Source of the DNA: JBFXCS01 sp050181915
GTDB lineage: Bacteria > Actinomycetota > Thermoleophilia > Miltoncostaeales > Miltoncostaeaceae
Assembly (NCBI GenBank): GCA_050181915.1
Contig: JBFXCS010000002.1
Span: 248,001-312,000 of the forward strand
DNA length: 64,000 bases
Direction: 5' to 3'
Shown here: positions 43,071-51,041 of the stretch, piece after piece
How positions within the stretch are numbered: the stretch's first letter is position 1
How the letters are laid out: each line of letters begins with the position of its first letter
The notes under the pieces: model-generated
Database searches by the model: none
What the model was told of the DNA's origin: nothing
The model's input: the letters and a program-made list of their open reading frames with translations, nothing else
Translations under genes and position numbers: made by a program

Positions 43071-44595
43071 CATCGAGGGCGCCCTGCGCGCCGCCCGCCC
43101 CGAGTGGCCGTCGCCCTCGTCGGGCGCCGAGGCGCGCGCCCGCGCCGCCCTCGGCCTCACGCCGGCGCCCCGCTCGCCCTCGTCGTGGCTCGGCCGCGCC
43201 ACCCGGCGCGGCGGCGCCCGCCTGCTGGTGGGCGCCGCCCTCCTGGTCACCGGCGGCGCCGCCGTCGCCGCCACCATCGTCAGCACCACCTCGTCAGGCG
43301 CCCCGAACCCTCCCGGCCGGGCGGCGTCGCTCGACTTCGGCGCGGCCGAGAGCGTGGGCGGGCCGGTGGGCCGGGACGGGCCGCCCGTGGTCGCCGTGGG
43401 CGGGGACGGATCGGTGACGGTCGCGTGGTCGCGGCAGGGCGGCGTGGTGGCGCGCACCCGCGCGGCCGACGGGACCTGGGGGAGCCCCGCCCTCCTCTCG
43501 ACACCCGGGCGGCGGGCGGTCGCGCCGCGCGTCGTCGCCGGTCCCGACGGCACCGTCACCGCCATCTGGCGCGAGCGCACCGCGGCCACGCGGGTGACCC
43601 AGCGCTTCACGCTCCCCGGCGGCGCGCCGGCCGGCAGCCTCACCACCCTCGTCCGCATGCGCTGGGCCGTGCTGACGCGCAGCATGGCGCCGGGGGGCTC
43701 GTGGTCGCCGGCACGGCGGATCTCCGCCCTGACGGCCCAGGTGCGCGACATCGAGGAACCGGGTCTGGTCGCCCTCGCCGACGGCACGGTGCTGGCGAGC
43801 TGGGACATCGGCTCCTCCATGTACGGCCGCGTCCGATCGCGCGACGGCGCCTGGGGCGCGACCGCCGGCCTGGGCCCGGATCGGGGCGAGGCCGTGGATC
43901 CATCGCTCGTCGCGACCCGCGGACGCGCCCTGCTGGTGTGGTCGAACCGCATCGATGCGGGCGCGAAGCGGCGCTACGAGACGCGCACCGCGGAGTTCGC
44001 GGGAGGCGCGTGGCAGGCGGCGGAGCCGCTTCCCGGCGCCGGCGCGAATCCGCCCCATGCCCGGGGAGCCGTCAACGCGAACGGCGACGCCCTCGTGATG
44101 CGGATGGCCGGCGACTCGGTGGACGTCGCGACCGGGATGGTCGTCAGCGAGCGCGCGGACGGCGGCGACTGGACGGCCCCGGAGCCGGTGGGCCCGCGCG
44201 CCGGGAGCATCTGGGGGGCCGCGCCGCTCGTCGGTCTCGACGGCGAGGGGCGGATCGCGGCGCTGCTGGAGCGGGGACGGCTTCAGCGCTTGCGCCGGGG
44301 AGGCGCCTGGACCGGGTTGCCCGATCTGGTGCGCAGCGTGAGCCCCTTCACCTCCCGCCTCACCGCCGACGCCACCGGCCGATTGCTGCTGGTCGGTCCG
44401 GGAACCGGCGGCGGGCGCGATCTGGTCGTCCGCACGCTCCCGGCGCCCGGTCGGGCGATCACCGTCGCGACCGGTAACGCGGATGCCCCCTCCATCGCGA
44501 CGAGCGCCGACGGGGTCACCGCGGTCGCATGGGTCGACAGCCCGGCGCACGAGGTACGGGTGGCCGTCTCGGCGAGCCGGGGACGAGGCGGATGA
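43063..44595 (+). CDS. Single-pass membrane protein with extracellular propeller, putative sigma regulator
   Basis: 510 residues. A cytoplasmic segment of about 45 residues (MADIEGALRAARPEWPSP) precedes one membrane helix near 52-74 and a large extracytoplasmic beta domain of repeated strands (GSVTVAWSRQGGVVARTR; GTVLASWDIGSSMYGRVR). The overlap with the ECF gene and the topology fit an anti-sigma factor with an external sensor. The cytoplasmic part shows no known anti-sigma motif, so the role is inferred. Confidence 0.65.
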   Translation: MADIEGALRAARPEWPSPSSGAEARARAALGLTPAPRSPSSWLGRATRRGGARLLVGAALLVTGGAAVAATIVSTTSSGAPNPPGRAASLDFGAAESVGGPVGRDGPPVVAVGGDGSVTVAWSRQGGVVARTRAADGTWGSPALLSTPGRRAVAPRVVAGPDGTVTAIWRERTAATRVTQRFTLPGGAPAGSLTTLVRMRWAVLTRSMAPGGSWSPARRISALTAQVRDIEEPGLVALADGTVLASWDIGSSMYGRVRSRDGAWGATAGLGPDRGEAVDPSLVATRGRALLVWSNRIDAGAKRRYETRTAEFAGGAWQAAEPLPGAGANPPHARGAVNANGDALVMRMAGDSVDVATGMVVSERADGGDWTAPEPVGPRAGSIWGAAPLVGLDGEGRIAALLERGRLQRLRRGGAWTGLPDLVRSVSPFTSRLTADATGRLLLVGPGTGGGRDLVVRTLPAPGRAITVATGNADAPSIATSADGVTAVAWVDSPAHEVRVAVSASRGRGG

Positions 44596-45977
44596 CCACG
44601 CGCGCATGGATCGCCGGCGCGCTCGGCGGGCTCGTCGCCGTGGCGGCGGCCGTGACGGTGGCCGTGAGCACCCGCGGCGGAGCGGCCGACGGCTGGACCG
44701 CTCCGGCCACCCTCCAGACCCGCGGATACCCGATCGTCACGGTCGCACCCGATGGGACGACCATGGCCGCCTGGCGGCAGGAGCGCGGCGGCGAGTCGAG
44801 CGTCCTGTACTCCGAGCGGCCCCCCGGAGGCGAGTGGAGCACCCCGGCCGTCATCGTCGGGCCGCGGCCCTGGGGACTGAACGTCGGTTCGCTCACCGCC
44901 GGTCCCGACGGCGGCGCGATGCTGGTCTTCGCCTACGGCGTGCGGGCGCGGTGGATCACCATGGCGGCGGTCCGCGCCCCGGGCGGCCCCTGGAGCGCGC
45001 CACAGGCGATCAGCCCCGTTCACGGCTCGGGCGGTGAGTGGACGGCGACGCTCATGGGCGACGCCGGTCGAGCGACGATCGTGCGACGGGTGAATCGGAG
45101 GAGCCGTACGCTCACCGAGACGGCCGTCGCCGGCGGGCGATGGACGGCCGCCACCGAGGCCGTCACGATCCCCGGCCCCGCCGACCGGACCGAGACGGCC
45201 GTCGAGGCCGACGGCCGCGCGCTCGTCGTGCTCTCCACGGCCATCGACGCGTCGTCTCAGGGGACGCCGCGCAGCTGGATCGTCGCCCGCTCATCGGAGG
45301 GCGCGTGGCGGCGCCTTCCGATGATGGAGAACGGCTGGAGCCGCGCCCGGATCACCGGGGCCGCGTTCGACGCCGCGGGCAGGCCCGCCGTGGTCTGGCT
45401 CGCCGCGAAGGGGAAGGCCTCCTCGATCCGGATCAGCCGGCTCGATCACGGTCGCTGGACCCGTCCGGAGACGCTGGACGACGCCCCGACGCGGCTGGGC
45501 GATCCGGCCCTCGCGCGGGTGGGCGACGACCTGGTCGTGGTATGGAGCCGATGGACCCGCGAGAACCGCGCCGCGGCCGTCGAGGCCGCCGTCGTGACGC
45601 CGGACGGATCCGTGGTGAGGGACAGGCTCGACGAGGGCGCCGCGGTCGTGGAGGACCCGCCGCTCCCTCCCGGCGCGTACCGGGTCGGACCGGGTCATCG
45701 CCCGCCCCCCATCCAGACGACCGCCGACGGCGAGACGGCCGGCATCGCGTCGTGGACGTGGCCGACGGGACGATACGGGGGCCCCCCGGGCAGGCTGCGC
45801 GCCGCCGTGCTCCGCGACGGACGCTGGTCGCCGCGCGAGACCCTCGCCGACGGGGAACGGGATGTCTGGGCGGCGGCGGGGCGCGCCGGCGACCGCGCCG
45901 ACGTCCTCTCCTGGACCACCGTCACCGACCCGAACGGCAACGGCTTCGCGATCTCGGCGAGCCAGCGCGAGCCGTAG
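44592..45977 (+). CDS. Membrane-anchored propeller protein paralogue
   Basis: 461 residues from ATG 44592, overlapping the previous stop (ATGA). An N-terminal hydrophobic segment MTTRAWIAGALGGLVAVAAAV acts as anchor or signal, without the cytoplasmic lead of its neighbour. The extracytoplasmic part is a related beta-repeat domain (GTTMAAWRQERGGESSVLYSE; DDLVVVWSRWTRENRAA). It is the third gene of the sigma factor unit and may share the ligand of the preceding sensor. Confidence 0.65.
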   Translation: MTTRAWIAGALGGLVAVAAAVTVAVSTRGGAADGWTAPATLQTRGYPIVTVAPDGTTMAAWRQERGGESSVLYSERPPGGEWSTPAVIVGPRPWGLNVGSLTAGPDGGAMLVFAYGVRARWITMAAVRAPGGPWSAPQAISPVHGSGGEWTATLMGDAGRATIVRRVNRRSRTLTETAVAGGRWTAATEAVTIPGPADRTETAVEADGRALVVLSTAIDASSQGTPRSWIVARSSEGAWRRLPMMENGWSRARITGAAFDAAGRPAVVWLAAKGKASSIRISRLDHGRWTRPETLDDAPTRLGDPALARVGDDLVVVWSRWTRENRAAAVEAAVVTPDGSVVRDRLDEGAAVVEDPPLPPGAYRVGPGHRPPPIQTTADGETAGIASWTWPTGRYGGPPGRLRAAVLRDGRWSPRETLADGERDVWAAAGRAGDRADVLSWTTVTDPNGNGFAISASQREP

Positions 45978-45984
45978 GACCGGC

Positions 45985-46368
45985 TCAGCGCCCCCTCAGC
46001 CGGTCGTCCCGGGTGACGCGCCAGTAGACGCAGCGCCACCCTCCCTCGCCGAACTCGCACAGCTGCAGGTTGCGGAAGATCTCGGTGCGGCCGTCGACCG
46101 CGATCCCCACCTGGGAGCGCACCAGGCCGACGGCGCCCAGGATCGTGGCCGCCGGGCGGGCCAGCAGCTTGCGCCTCACGGCCGGGCCGGCGCCGAGGCG
46201 GGCGATCATCTGCTCGCGGTCCTCCACCTCGCCGGTGGACCGGCGCAGCCGGAAGTCCTCTGCCAGCAGGCCCCGCAGCACGGCGCGCCAGCCATCGGCC
46301 GGCAGGTGACCCTCGGCCTCGAAGGCCGCGTAGGTCAGCTCGATCAGGGCCCTCTCCTCCCGCGACAT
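45985..46368 (-). CDS. SnoaL/NTF2-like protein
   Basis: 127 residues. LIELTYAAFEAEGHLPADGW and EDFRLRRSTGEVEDREQMIARL, then the closing strands LQLCEFGEGGWRCVYWRVTRD, give an NTF2-like cone pattern (DUF4440/SnoaL type). No catalytic residues can be assigned. It is divergent from the MaoC-like gene and ends 7 bp from the propeller gene. Confidence 0.65.
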   Translation of the reverse strand: MSREERALIELTYAAFEAEGHLPADGWRAVLRGLLAEDFRLRRSTGEVEDREQMIARLGAGPAVRRKLLARPAATILGAVGLVRSQVGIAVDGRTEIFRNLQLCEFGEGGWRCVYWRVTRDDRLRGR

Positions 46369-46473
46369 GGCGCGACGCTACATCACGCGGCGTCCCGCGC
46401 CAGGGGCCCCGGCTCGATGGCCGCGCGATACTGCGCGGGCGCCGGTCCGCCGCACCGAGAGGAGTCGCCCCAC

Positions 46474-46944
46474 GTGAGCATCCGGGATGAGCAGCGCGTC
46501 GCCCTCTACCTCGAGGACCTGACCGTGGGCCGGCGGTTCGCCACGGGCACCGCCGAGGTGACCGACGAGGAGATGACGCGCTTCGCCTCCCGCTACGACC
46601 CCCAGCCCTTCCACCTCAGCGACGAGGGCGCGCGCGGCTCGCTCTTCGGGCGGAGGGCCGCGAGCGGCTGGCTCACCGCCGCCGTCACGATGCGCCTGCA
46701 GGTCGAGGGCGGGCCGCCGATCGCGGGCGGGCTCATCGGGGCGGGGGGCCGCATCGACTGGCCCCGGCCCACCTACGCGGGCGACGTGCTGCGGGTCGAG
46801 AGCGAGGTGGTGGAGGTGCGCCCGTCGCGCTCGCGTCCCGGCACCGGCCTGGTGACGCTGCGCAGCGTCACCCTCAACCAGCGCGACGAGGCCGCCCAGA
46901 TCTTCACCTGCACGCTCGTCGTGCCGCGCCGTCCGGCAGACTGA
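46474..46944 (+). CDS. MaoC-like hot-dog fold dehydratase
   Basis: 156 residues from GTG 46474, preceded by GAGAGGAG about 10 bp upstream. YLEDLTVGRRFATGTAEVTDEEMTRFA and RYDPQPFHLSDEGA contain the family's Asp/His hydratase motif; then GWLTAAVTMRL and IDWPRPTYAGDVLRV. It likely hydrates an enoyl thioester or acts as thioesterase. Neighbours give no pathway. Confidence 0.92.
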   Translation: MSIRDEQRVALYLEDLTVGRRFATGTAEVTDEEMTRFASRYDPQPFHLSDEGARGSLFGRRAASGWLTAAVTMRLQVEGGPPIAGGLIGAGGRIDWPRPTYAGDVLRVESEVVEVRPSRSRPGTGLVTLRSVTLNQRDEAAQIFTCTLVVPRRPAD

Positions 46945-46991
46945 CGCCGAGCCGGGCGCACGCCCGGCGCGACGCGGGCAAGGAGCGCACG

Positions 46992-47246
46992 ATGGCGGAC
47001 ACCAAGCCGGTCGGGACGACCACGACGACGGAGCGACGGGCCCTGACGCCCAAGCACATCGCCCTGATCGTGGTGGGCGTCCTCGCCCTCATCTTCATCT
47101 TCCAGAACACCTCGCGGCGCACCGTGAGCTTCCTCTGGATCGACATGCGCGCGCCCATGTTCCTCTGGCTGCTGATCACCTTCGTGGCCGGGGCCATCGT
47201 GGGCTGGCTGCTGCTGCACCTGCGCAAGCGCGACGGCAAGGACTAG
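46992..47246 (+). CDS. LapA-domain small membrane protein
   Basis: 84 residues. Two membrane helices (about 23-40 and 56-76) flank FQNTSRRTVSFLWIDMRAPM, the typical LapA/DUF1049 arrangement, with a charged end HLRKRDGKD. Its TAG stop shares the CTAG tetranucleotide with the stop of the convergent copA gene. Confidence 0.85.
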   Translation: MADTKPVGTTTTTERRALTPKHIALIVVGVLALIFIFQNTSRRTVSFLWIDMRAPMFLWLLITFVAGAIVGWLLLHLRKRDGKD

Positions 47247-49468
47247 GAGAACCGCCGCAGACGGAGGCTGTTCGAGACGACGAAGAGGCTCGACAGCGCC
47301 ATCGCCGCGCCGGCCACGATCGGGTTGAGGTATCCGGTCGCCGCGAGCGGGATGGCGGCGACGTTGTAGGCGAACGCCCAGAACAGGTTGCCGCGGATCG
47401 TGCCGAGCGTCCGGCGCGCCAGCCGGATCGCGTCGGCGGCGCCGCGCGGGTCGCCCGACACCAGCGTGAGGTCGGACGCCTCGATCGCCACGTCGGTGCC
47501 GGTGCCCAGCGCGATGCCGAGGTCGGCGGTGGCCAGCGCCGGGGCGTCGTTGACGCCGTCGCCCACCATCGCCACGGTGCGCCCCTCGGACTGCAGGCGG
47601 GCGACCACGCCGGCCTTCTCGGCCGGCAGGACCCCCGCGATGACCTCGTCGATGCCCACCTCGTCCGCCACGGCGCGCGCGGTCGGCGGGTTGTCGCCGG
47701 TCAGCAGCACGGGGCGCAGCCCCAGCTCGCGCAGCCGCGCGATCGCGGCGGACGAGGTGGGCTTCACTGTGTCGGCCACCGCCAGCAGGGCGCGCGCCTC
47801 GCCGTCCCAGGCGACGGCGACGACGGTGCGGCCGGCGCGCGGCGCCTCCTCGGCGGCGCGCTCCAGCGCCGCCGGCAGGGCGAGGCCCCACTGGGCCAGC
47901 AGCGCCGGCCGCCCCACCACCACCGCGTGCCCGTCGACCAGGCCCTGCACGCCGAGGCCCTCGCGGTTCGCGAAGCCCTCGACCGCGGGCAGGTCGCCCA
48001 CCTCCCGGCGCGCGGCGGCCGCGACGGCGCGCCCGATCGGGTGCTCTGAGGCCGCCTCGACCGCCCCGGCGAGGCGCAGCGCGTCGGCGCGCTCCGCGCC
48101 GACGGCGGGCACGACGTCCACGACCGCCATCTCCCCGGTGGTGATGGTGCCGGTCTTGTCGAGCACGACGGTGTCGACCGCCCGCGTCTGCTCCAGCACC
48201 TCCGGGCCGCGGATGAGGATGCCCATCTGGGCGCCCCGGCCGGTTCCGACGAGCAGGGCGGTGGGGGTCGCGAGGCCCAGGGCGCAGGGGCAGGCGATGA
48301 TCAGCACGGCCACCGCGGCCGAGAAGGCGAACGCCGGGCCGGCGCCGTTCGCGAGCCAGAAGGCCAGCGTCCCGACGGCCAGCGCGATCACCACCGGCAC
48401 GAAGACGCCCGAGACGCGGTCGGCGAGGCGCTGGGCGGCGGCCTTGCCCGACTGGGCCTCGGTGACGAGGCGGGCGATCTGGGCCATGGCGGTGTCGGCG
48501 CCCACCCGGGTGGCGCGCACCACCAGCCGGCCGCCGGCGTTGATCGAGGCGCCCGCCACCCCGTCGCCGGGGCCGACCTCGACCGGCACGCTCTCGCCGG
48601 TCAGCACCGAGGCGTCGACGGCCGAGCCGCCCTCCTCCACCACCCCGTCGGTGGCCACCCGCTCGCCCGGGCGCACGACGAAGCGGTCGCCCACCGCGAG
48701 GCGCTCGACCGGGACCATCCGCTCGCGGCCGTCGGCGTCGAGCAGGGCCGCCTCCTTCGCGCCGAGGGCCGCGAGGGAGCGCAGCGCCTCGCCGGCGCGG
48801 CCCTTGGCGCGGGCCTCGAAGAAGCGGCCGGCCAGGATGAGGGTGGTGACGACCGCGGCCACCTCGAGGTAGATGTGGCCCGCCCCCTCGCCGGGGTCGG
48901 CGACCCATTCGAAGGGCATGCGCATGCCCGGGTCCCCGGCGTCGAGGAAGAACAGGGCCACCACCGACCAGCCCCAGGCCGCGAGCGTGCCGACCGAGAT
49001 GAGGGTGTCCATGGTGGCGGAGCCGTGGCGCAGGTTGGCCCAGGCGGCGCGGTGGAAGGGCCACGCCCCCCACAGCACCACCGGCGTGGCCAGCTGCAGC
49101 GCCAGCCACTGCCAGTTGTCGAACTGCAGCGCCGGGATCATCGAGAGCAGCAGCACCGGCAGCGACAGGGCCGCCGACAGCGCCAGGCGCCACCGCCACG
49201 GGGCGGCCGGGTCGGCGGGGGCGTCGACCTCGGCGGTCTCCCCGTCCGGCGCGGCCAGGCGGGCGGAGTAGCCGGCGCGCTCGACGGCGTCGACCAGCGC
49301 CCCCGGCTCCACCCGCTCGGGATCGAAGCTCACCGTGGCCACCTCGGTGGCGAAGTTGACCGTCGCGTCGACGCCCTCGATCCGGTTGAGCCCCTTCTCC
49401 ACCCGGTTCGCGCACGAGGCGCAGGTCATGCCCTCGATGGGCAGCTCGATGCGACGGGTGCCGCTCAC
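47243..49468 (-). CDS. copA: Copper-exporting P1B-type ATPase
   Basis: 741 residues from GTG 49468, overlapping the upstream gene stop (GTGA). An N-terminal metal-binding domain has GMTCASC (C16, C19). Eight membrane helices follow, with the CPC site in IIACPCALGLATPTALL, phospho-Asp in DKTGTITTGE, SEHPIGRAVAAA and GDGVNDAPALATADLG. It pumps Cu(I) out of the cytoplasm. It is the third gene of a copper operon opposite csoR. Confidence 0.96.
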   Translation of the reverse strand: MSGTRRIELPIEGMTCASCANRVEKGLNRIEGVDATVNFATEVATVSFDPERVEPGALVDAVERAGYSARLAAPDGETAEVDAPADPAAPWRWRLALSAALSLPVLLLSMIPALQFDNWQWLALQLATPVVLWGAWPFHRAAWANLRHGSATMDTLISVGTLAAWGWSVVALFFLDAGDPGMRMPFEWVADPGEGAGHIYLEVAAVVTTLILAGRFFEARAKGRAGEALRSLAALGAKEAALLDADGRERMVPVERLAVGDRFVVRPGERVATDGVVEEGGSAVDASVLTGESVPVEVGPGDGVAGASINAGGRLVVRATRVGADTAMAQIARLVTEAQSGKAAAQRLADRVSGVFVPVVIALAVGTLAFWLANGAGPAFAFSAAVAVLIIACPCALGLATPTALLVGTGRGAQMGILIRGPEVLEQTRAVDTVVLDKTGTITTGEMAVVDVVPAVGAERADALRLAGAVEAASEHPIGRAVAAAARREVGDLPAVEGFANREGLGVQGLVDGHAVVVGRPALLAQWGLALPAALERAAEEAPRAGRTVVAVAWDGEARALLAVADTVKPTSSAAIARLRELGLRPVLLTGDNPPTARAVADEVGIDEVIAGVLPAEKAGVVARLQSEGRTVAMVGDGVNDAPALATADLGIALGTGTDVAIEASDLTLVSGDPRGAADAIRLARRTLGTIRGNLFWAFAYNVAAIPLAATGYLNPIVAGAAMALSSLFVVSNSLRLRRFS

Positions 49469-50328
49469 GCCGGGTCCACCTCGACGGTGTGCTCGGCGGT
49501 GCGCACGGCGCCGTCGTGGAGGAACTGCACGAACAGCCGGTAACGGCCCGCCGCCGGGAAGGAGGCCGCGAACGAGATGCGGCCGCCGGCCGCGGTCTCG
49601 GTGCGGGGGTGCACGTGCTGGAAGGCCAGGTCGCCCTCGCGCAGCGCCACCAGGTGGCCGCCGGCGCCGAGGTAGGGCCGGATGTCCGCGACCGGAGCCC
49701 CGTCGCGGGTGATCGCGTACGCGAGCGTGGCCTCGTCGCCGGCCCGCATGCGCGGCGCCGACAGCTCCACCCGGTAGCCCTCGGTCTCGGCCGCCGCGGA
49801 GGGGGGAGGAAGCGGCACCGGATCGACCGCGCCCGCCACGCTCAGGTCGGCCGTGAGGACCGCCGGGGAGCCGCCGGTCGAGAAGTCGGCGTAGGCGCGG
49901 TGGACGCCGGCCTCCGGCAGGACGATCGGCGTGGTCCACAGCCCGTCGCCCCCCATCTCGGGGTGCAGGTGCTGGAAGCCGGTGAGGTCGCTGCGCACCA
50001 CGATCAGATGCATGCCCCGCTCGTGACGGGCGTCGAACCGGGTGACCGGGACGCCGTCGCGATCGACCACCCGGAACGCGAGCTCCGCGCTCCGTCCGCG
50101 GGGCAGCTCCGACCGCTCCGGCCGCAGCGACAGACCCTCGGCGGCCGGGGCGGCGCCGTGTCCGCCGTGCGCGGGGGCGTCGCCGCCCTCGTGGCCGTGG
50201 TCGTGACCGCGGCCCGCCCCGTCGCCGGCCTCGCGCAGCGGGTCGAGCCCGGCGCCGACGGCGACCGCGACGCCGGCAACCACCGCAAGGATGGCGGCGA
50301 ACCCGCCCAGTCGCGCCGCGGCGTTCAC
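49465..50328 (-). CDS. Secreted/anchored His-rich copper-associated protein
   Basis: 287 residues from a GTG overlapping the copZ stop. One N-terminal hydrophobic segment (LGGFAAILAVVAGVAVAVGAG) is followed by a His-rich patch GHDHGHEGGDAPAHGGHG. Two Ig-like domains carry similar motifs: LTGFQHLHPEM and DLAFQHVHPRTE. It is likely an extracytoplasmic metal binder working with CopA, though no close family name is certain. Confidence 0.8.
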   Translation of the reverse strand: MNAAARLGGFAAILAVVAGVAVAVGAGLDPLREAGDGAGRGHDHGHEGGDAPAHGGHGAAPAAEGLSLRPERSELPRGRSAELAFRVVDRDGVPVTRFDARHERGMHLIVVRSDLTGFQHLHPEMGGDGLWTTPIVLPEAGVHRAYADFSTGGSPAVLTADLSVAGAVDPVPLPPPSAAAETEGYRVELSAPRMRAGDEATLAYAITRDGAPVADIRPYLGAGGHLVALREGDLAFQHVHPRTETAAGGRISFAASFPAAGRYRLFVQFLHDGAVRTAEHTVEVDPA

Positions 50329-50534
50329 GGCGCCACCTCGTAGCCCGCCTCGACCACCGCGGCGGCGATCGCCCGGTCGTCGATCGCGACCCCCGCGACG
50401 GTCAGGGCGCCGCTCGCCGGGTCCGCGGTCGCCCGGATGACGCCGGGGACGGCCCCGACCTCGGCCTCGACGGCGGCGCGGCAGTGGTCGCAGGTCATGC
50501 CCTCGACGGCGTAGGTGCGGATCTCCTGGGGCAT
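50325..50534 (-). CDS. copZ: Copper chaperone (heavy-metal-associated domain)
   Basis: 69 residues, a single HMA ferredoxin-like fold. Metal site GMTCDHC (C15, C18). It delivers Cu(I) to the CopA ATPase or to CsoR. It is the first gene of the copper operon and faces csoR across a region with three operator-like sites. Confidence 0.93.
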   Translation of the reverse strand: MPQEIRTYAVEGMTCDHCRAAVEAEVGAVPGVIRATADPASGALTVAGVAIDDRAIAAAVVEAGYEVAP

Positions 50535-50552
50535 CGTCGGCGGCCTCTCTCA

Positions 50553-50640
50553 ATACTGGGGGGTAGTATAGTTGGCACCGCTCAGGCTACTACCCCCTGG
50601 GAGTATGTCAAGGCGATTTGCCGTACTCCCCCCCTGTATG
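50553..50640. promoter_or_regulatory. Three candidate CsoR operators
   Basis: ATACTGGGGGGTAGTAT (50553-50569), TACTACCCCCTGGGAGTAT (50588-50606) and GTACTCCCCCCCTGTATG (50623-50640). Each has AT-rich TAC/GTA ends around a G or C tract, like known CsoR operators. They fill the divergent copZ/csoR interval, so both promoters should be repressed without copper. Confidence 0.75.
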
Positions 50641-50653
50641 CGACACTCGGTCC

Positions 50654-50959
50654 GTGGACGATCACGCATCGGGCGCCGAGCCGGGCTACGCGGCGGCCGG
50701 CGCCAAGGACGACGTGCTGAAGCGCCTGCGCCGCGTGGAGGGCCAGGTGCGCGGCATCGCCGGGATGGTCGAGGACGAGCGCTACTGCATCGACGTGCTG
50801 CAGCAAATCAGCGCCGCGCAGGCCGCGCTCGACAAGGTCGCCCTCGCCCTGGTCGACGAGCACACGCGCCACTGCATCCTCGGCGCGAGCCCCGAGAACC
50901 AGGAGGAGAGGAGGGCCGAGCTCATGACCGCCCTCTCCCGCATGGTCGGTCGCCGCTAG
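50654..50959 (+). CDS. csoR: Copper-sensing repressor CsoR
   Basis: 101 residues from GTG 50654; an upstream ATG at 50618 would place operator sequence in the coding region. The four-helix CsoR/RcnR fold has LKRLRRVEGQVRGIAGMVE and the Cu(I) ligands C45 (ERYCIDVL), H70 and C74 (DEHTRHC), matching the 36/61/65 spacing of the M. tuberculosis protein. It should release the operators upon binding Cu(I). Confidence 0.95.
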   Translation: MDDHASGAEPGYAAAGAKDDVLKRLRRVEGQVRGIAGMVEDERYCIDVLQQISAAQAALDKVALALVDEHTRHCILGASPENQEERRAELMTALSRMVGRR

Positions 50960-50969
50960 GTCGCCGCTA
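50948..50969 (+). repeat. 11-bp tandem duplication across the csoR stop
   Basis: GGTCGCCGCTA is present twice in tandem (50948-50958, 50959-50969) and duplicates the stop codon TAG. Likely a slippage event with no effect on the protein. Confidence 0.7.
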
Positions 50970-50975
50970 GGTTCT

Positions 50976-50993
50976 CCGCGCCTGTCGGCGCGG
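50976..50993 (+). terminator. Hairpin after csoR
   Basis: CCGCGCC (50976-50982) pairs with GGCGCGG (50987-50993) across a TGTC loop. No T-run. Probably ends the csoR transcript. Confidence 0.55.
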
Positions 50994-51041
50994 ACCCGCC
51001 GGACGGGCCGCCCGGCGGCGCCCCTGCTGTACTGGCTCGGA

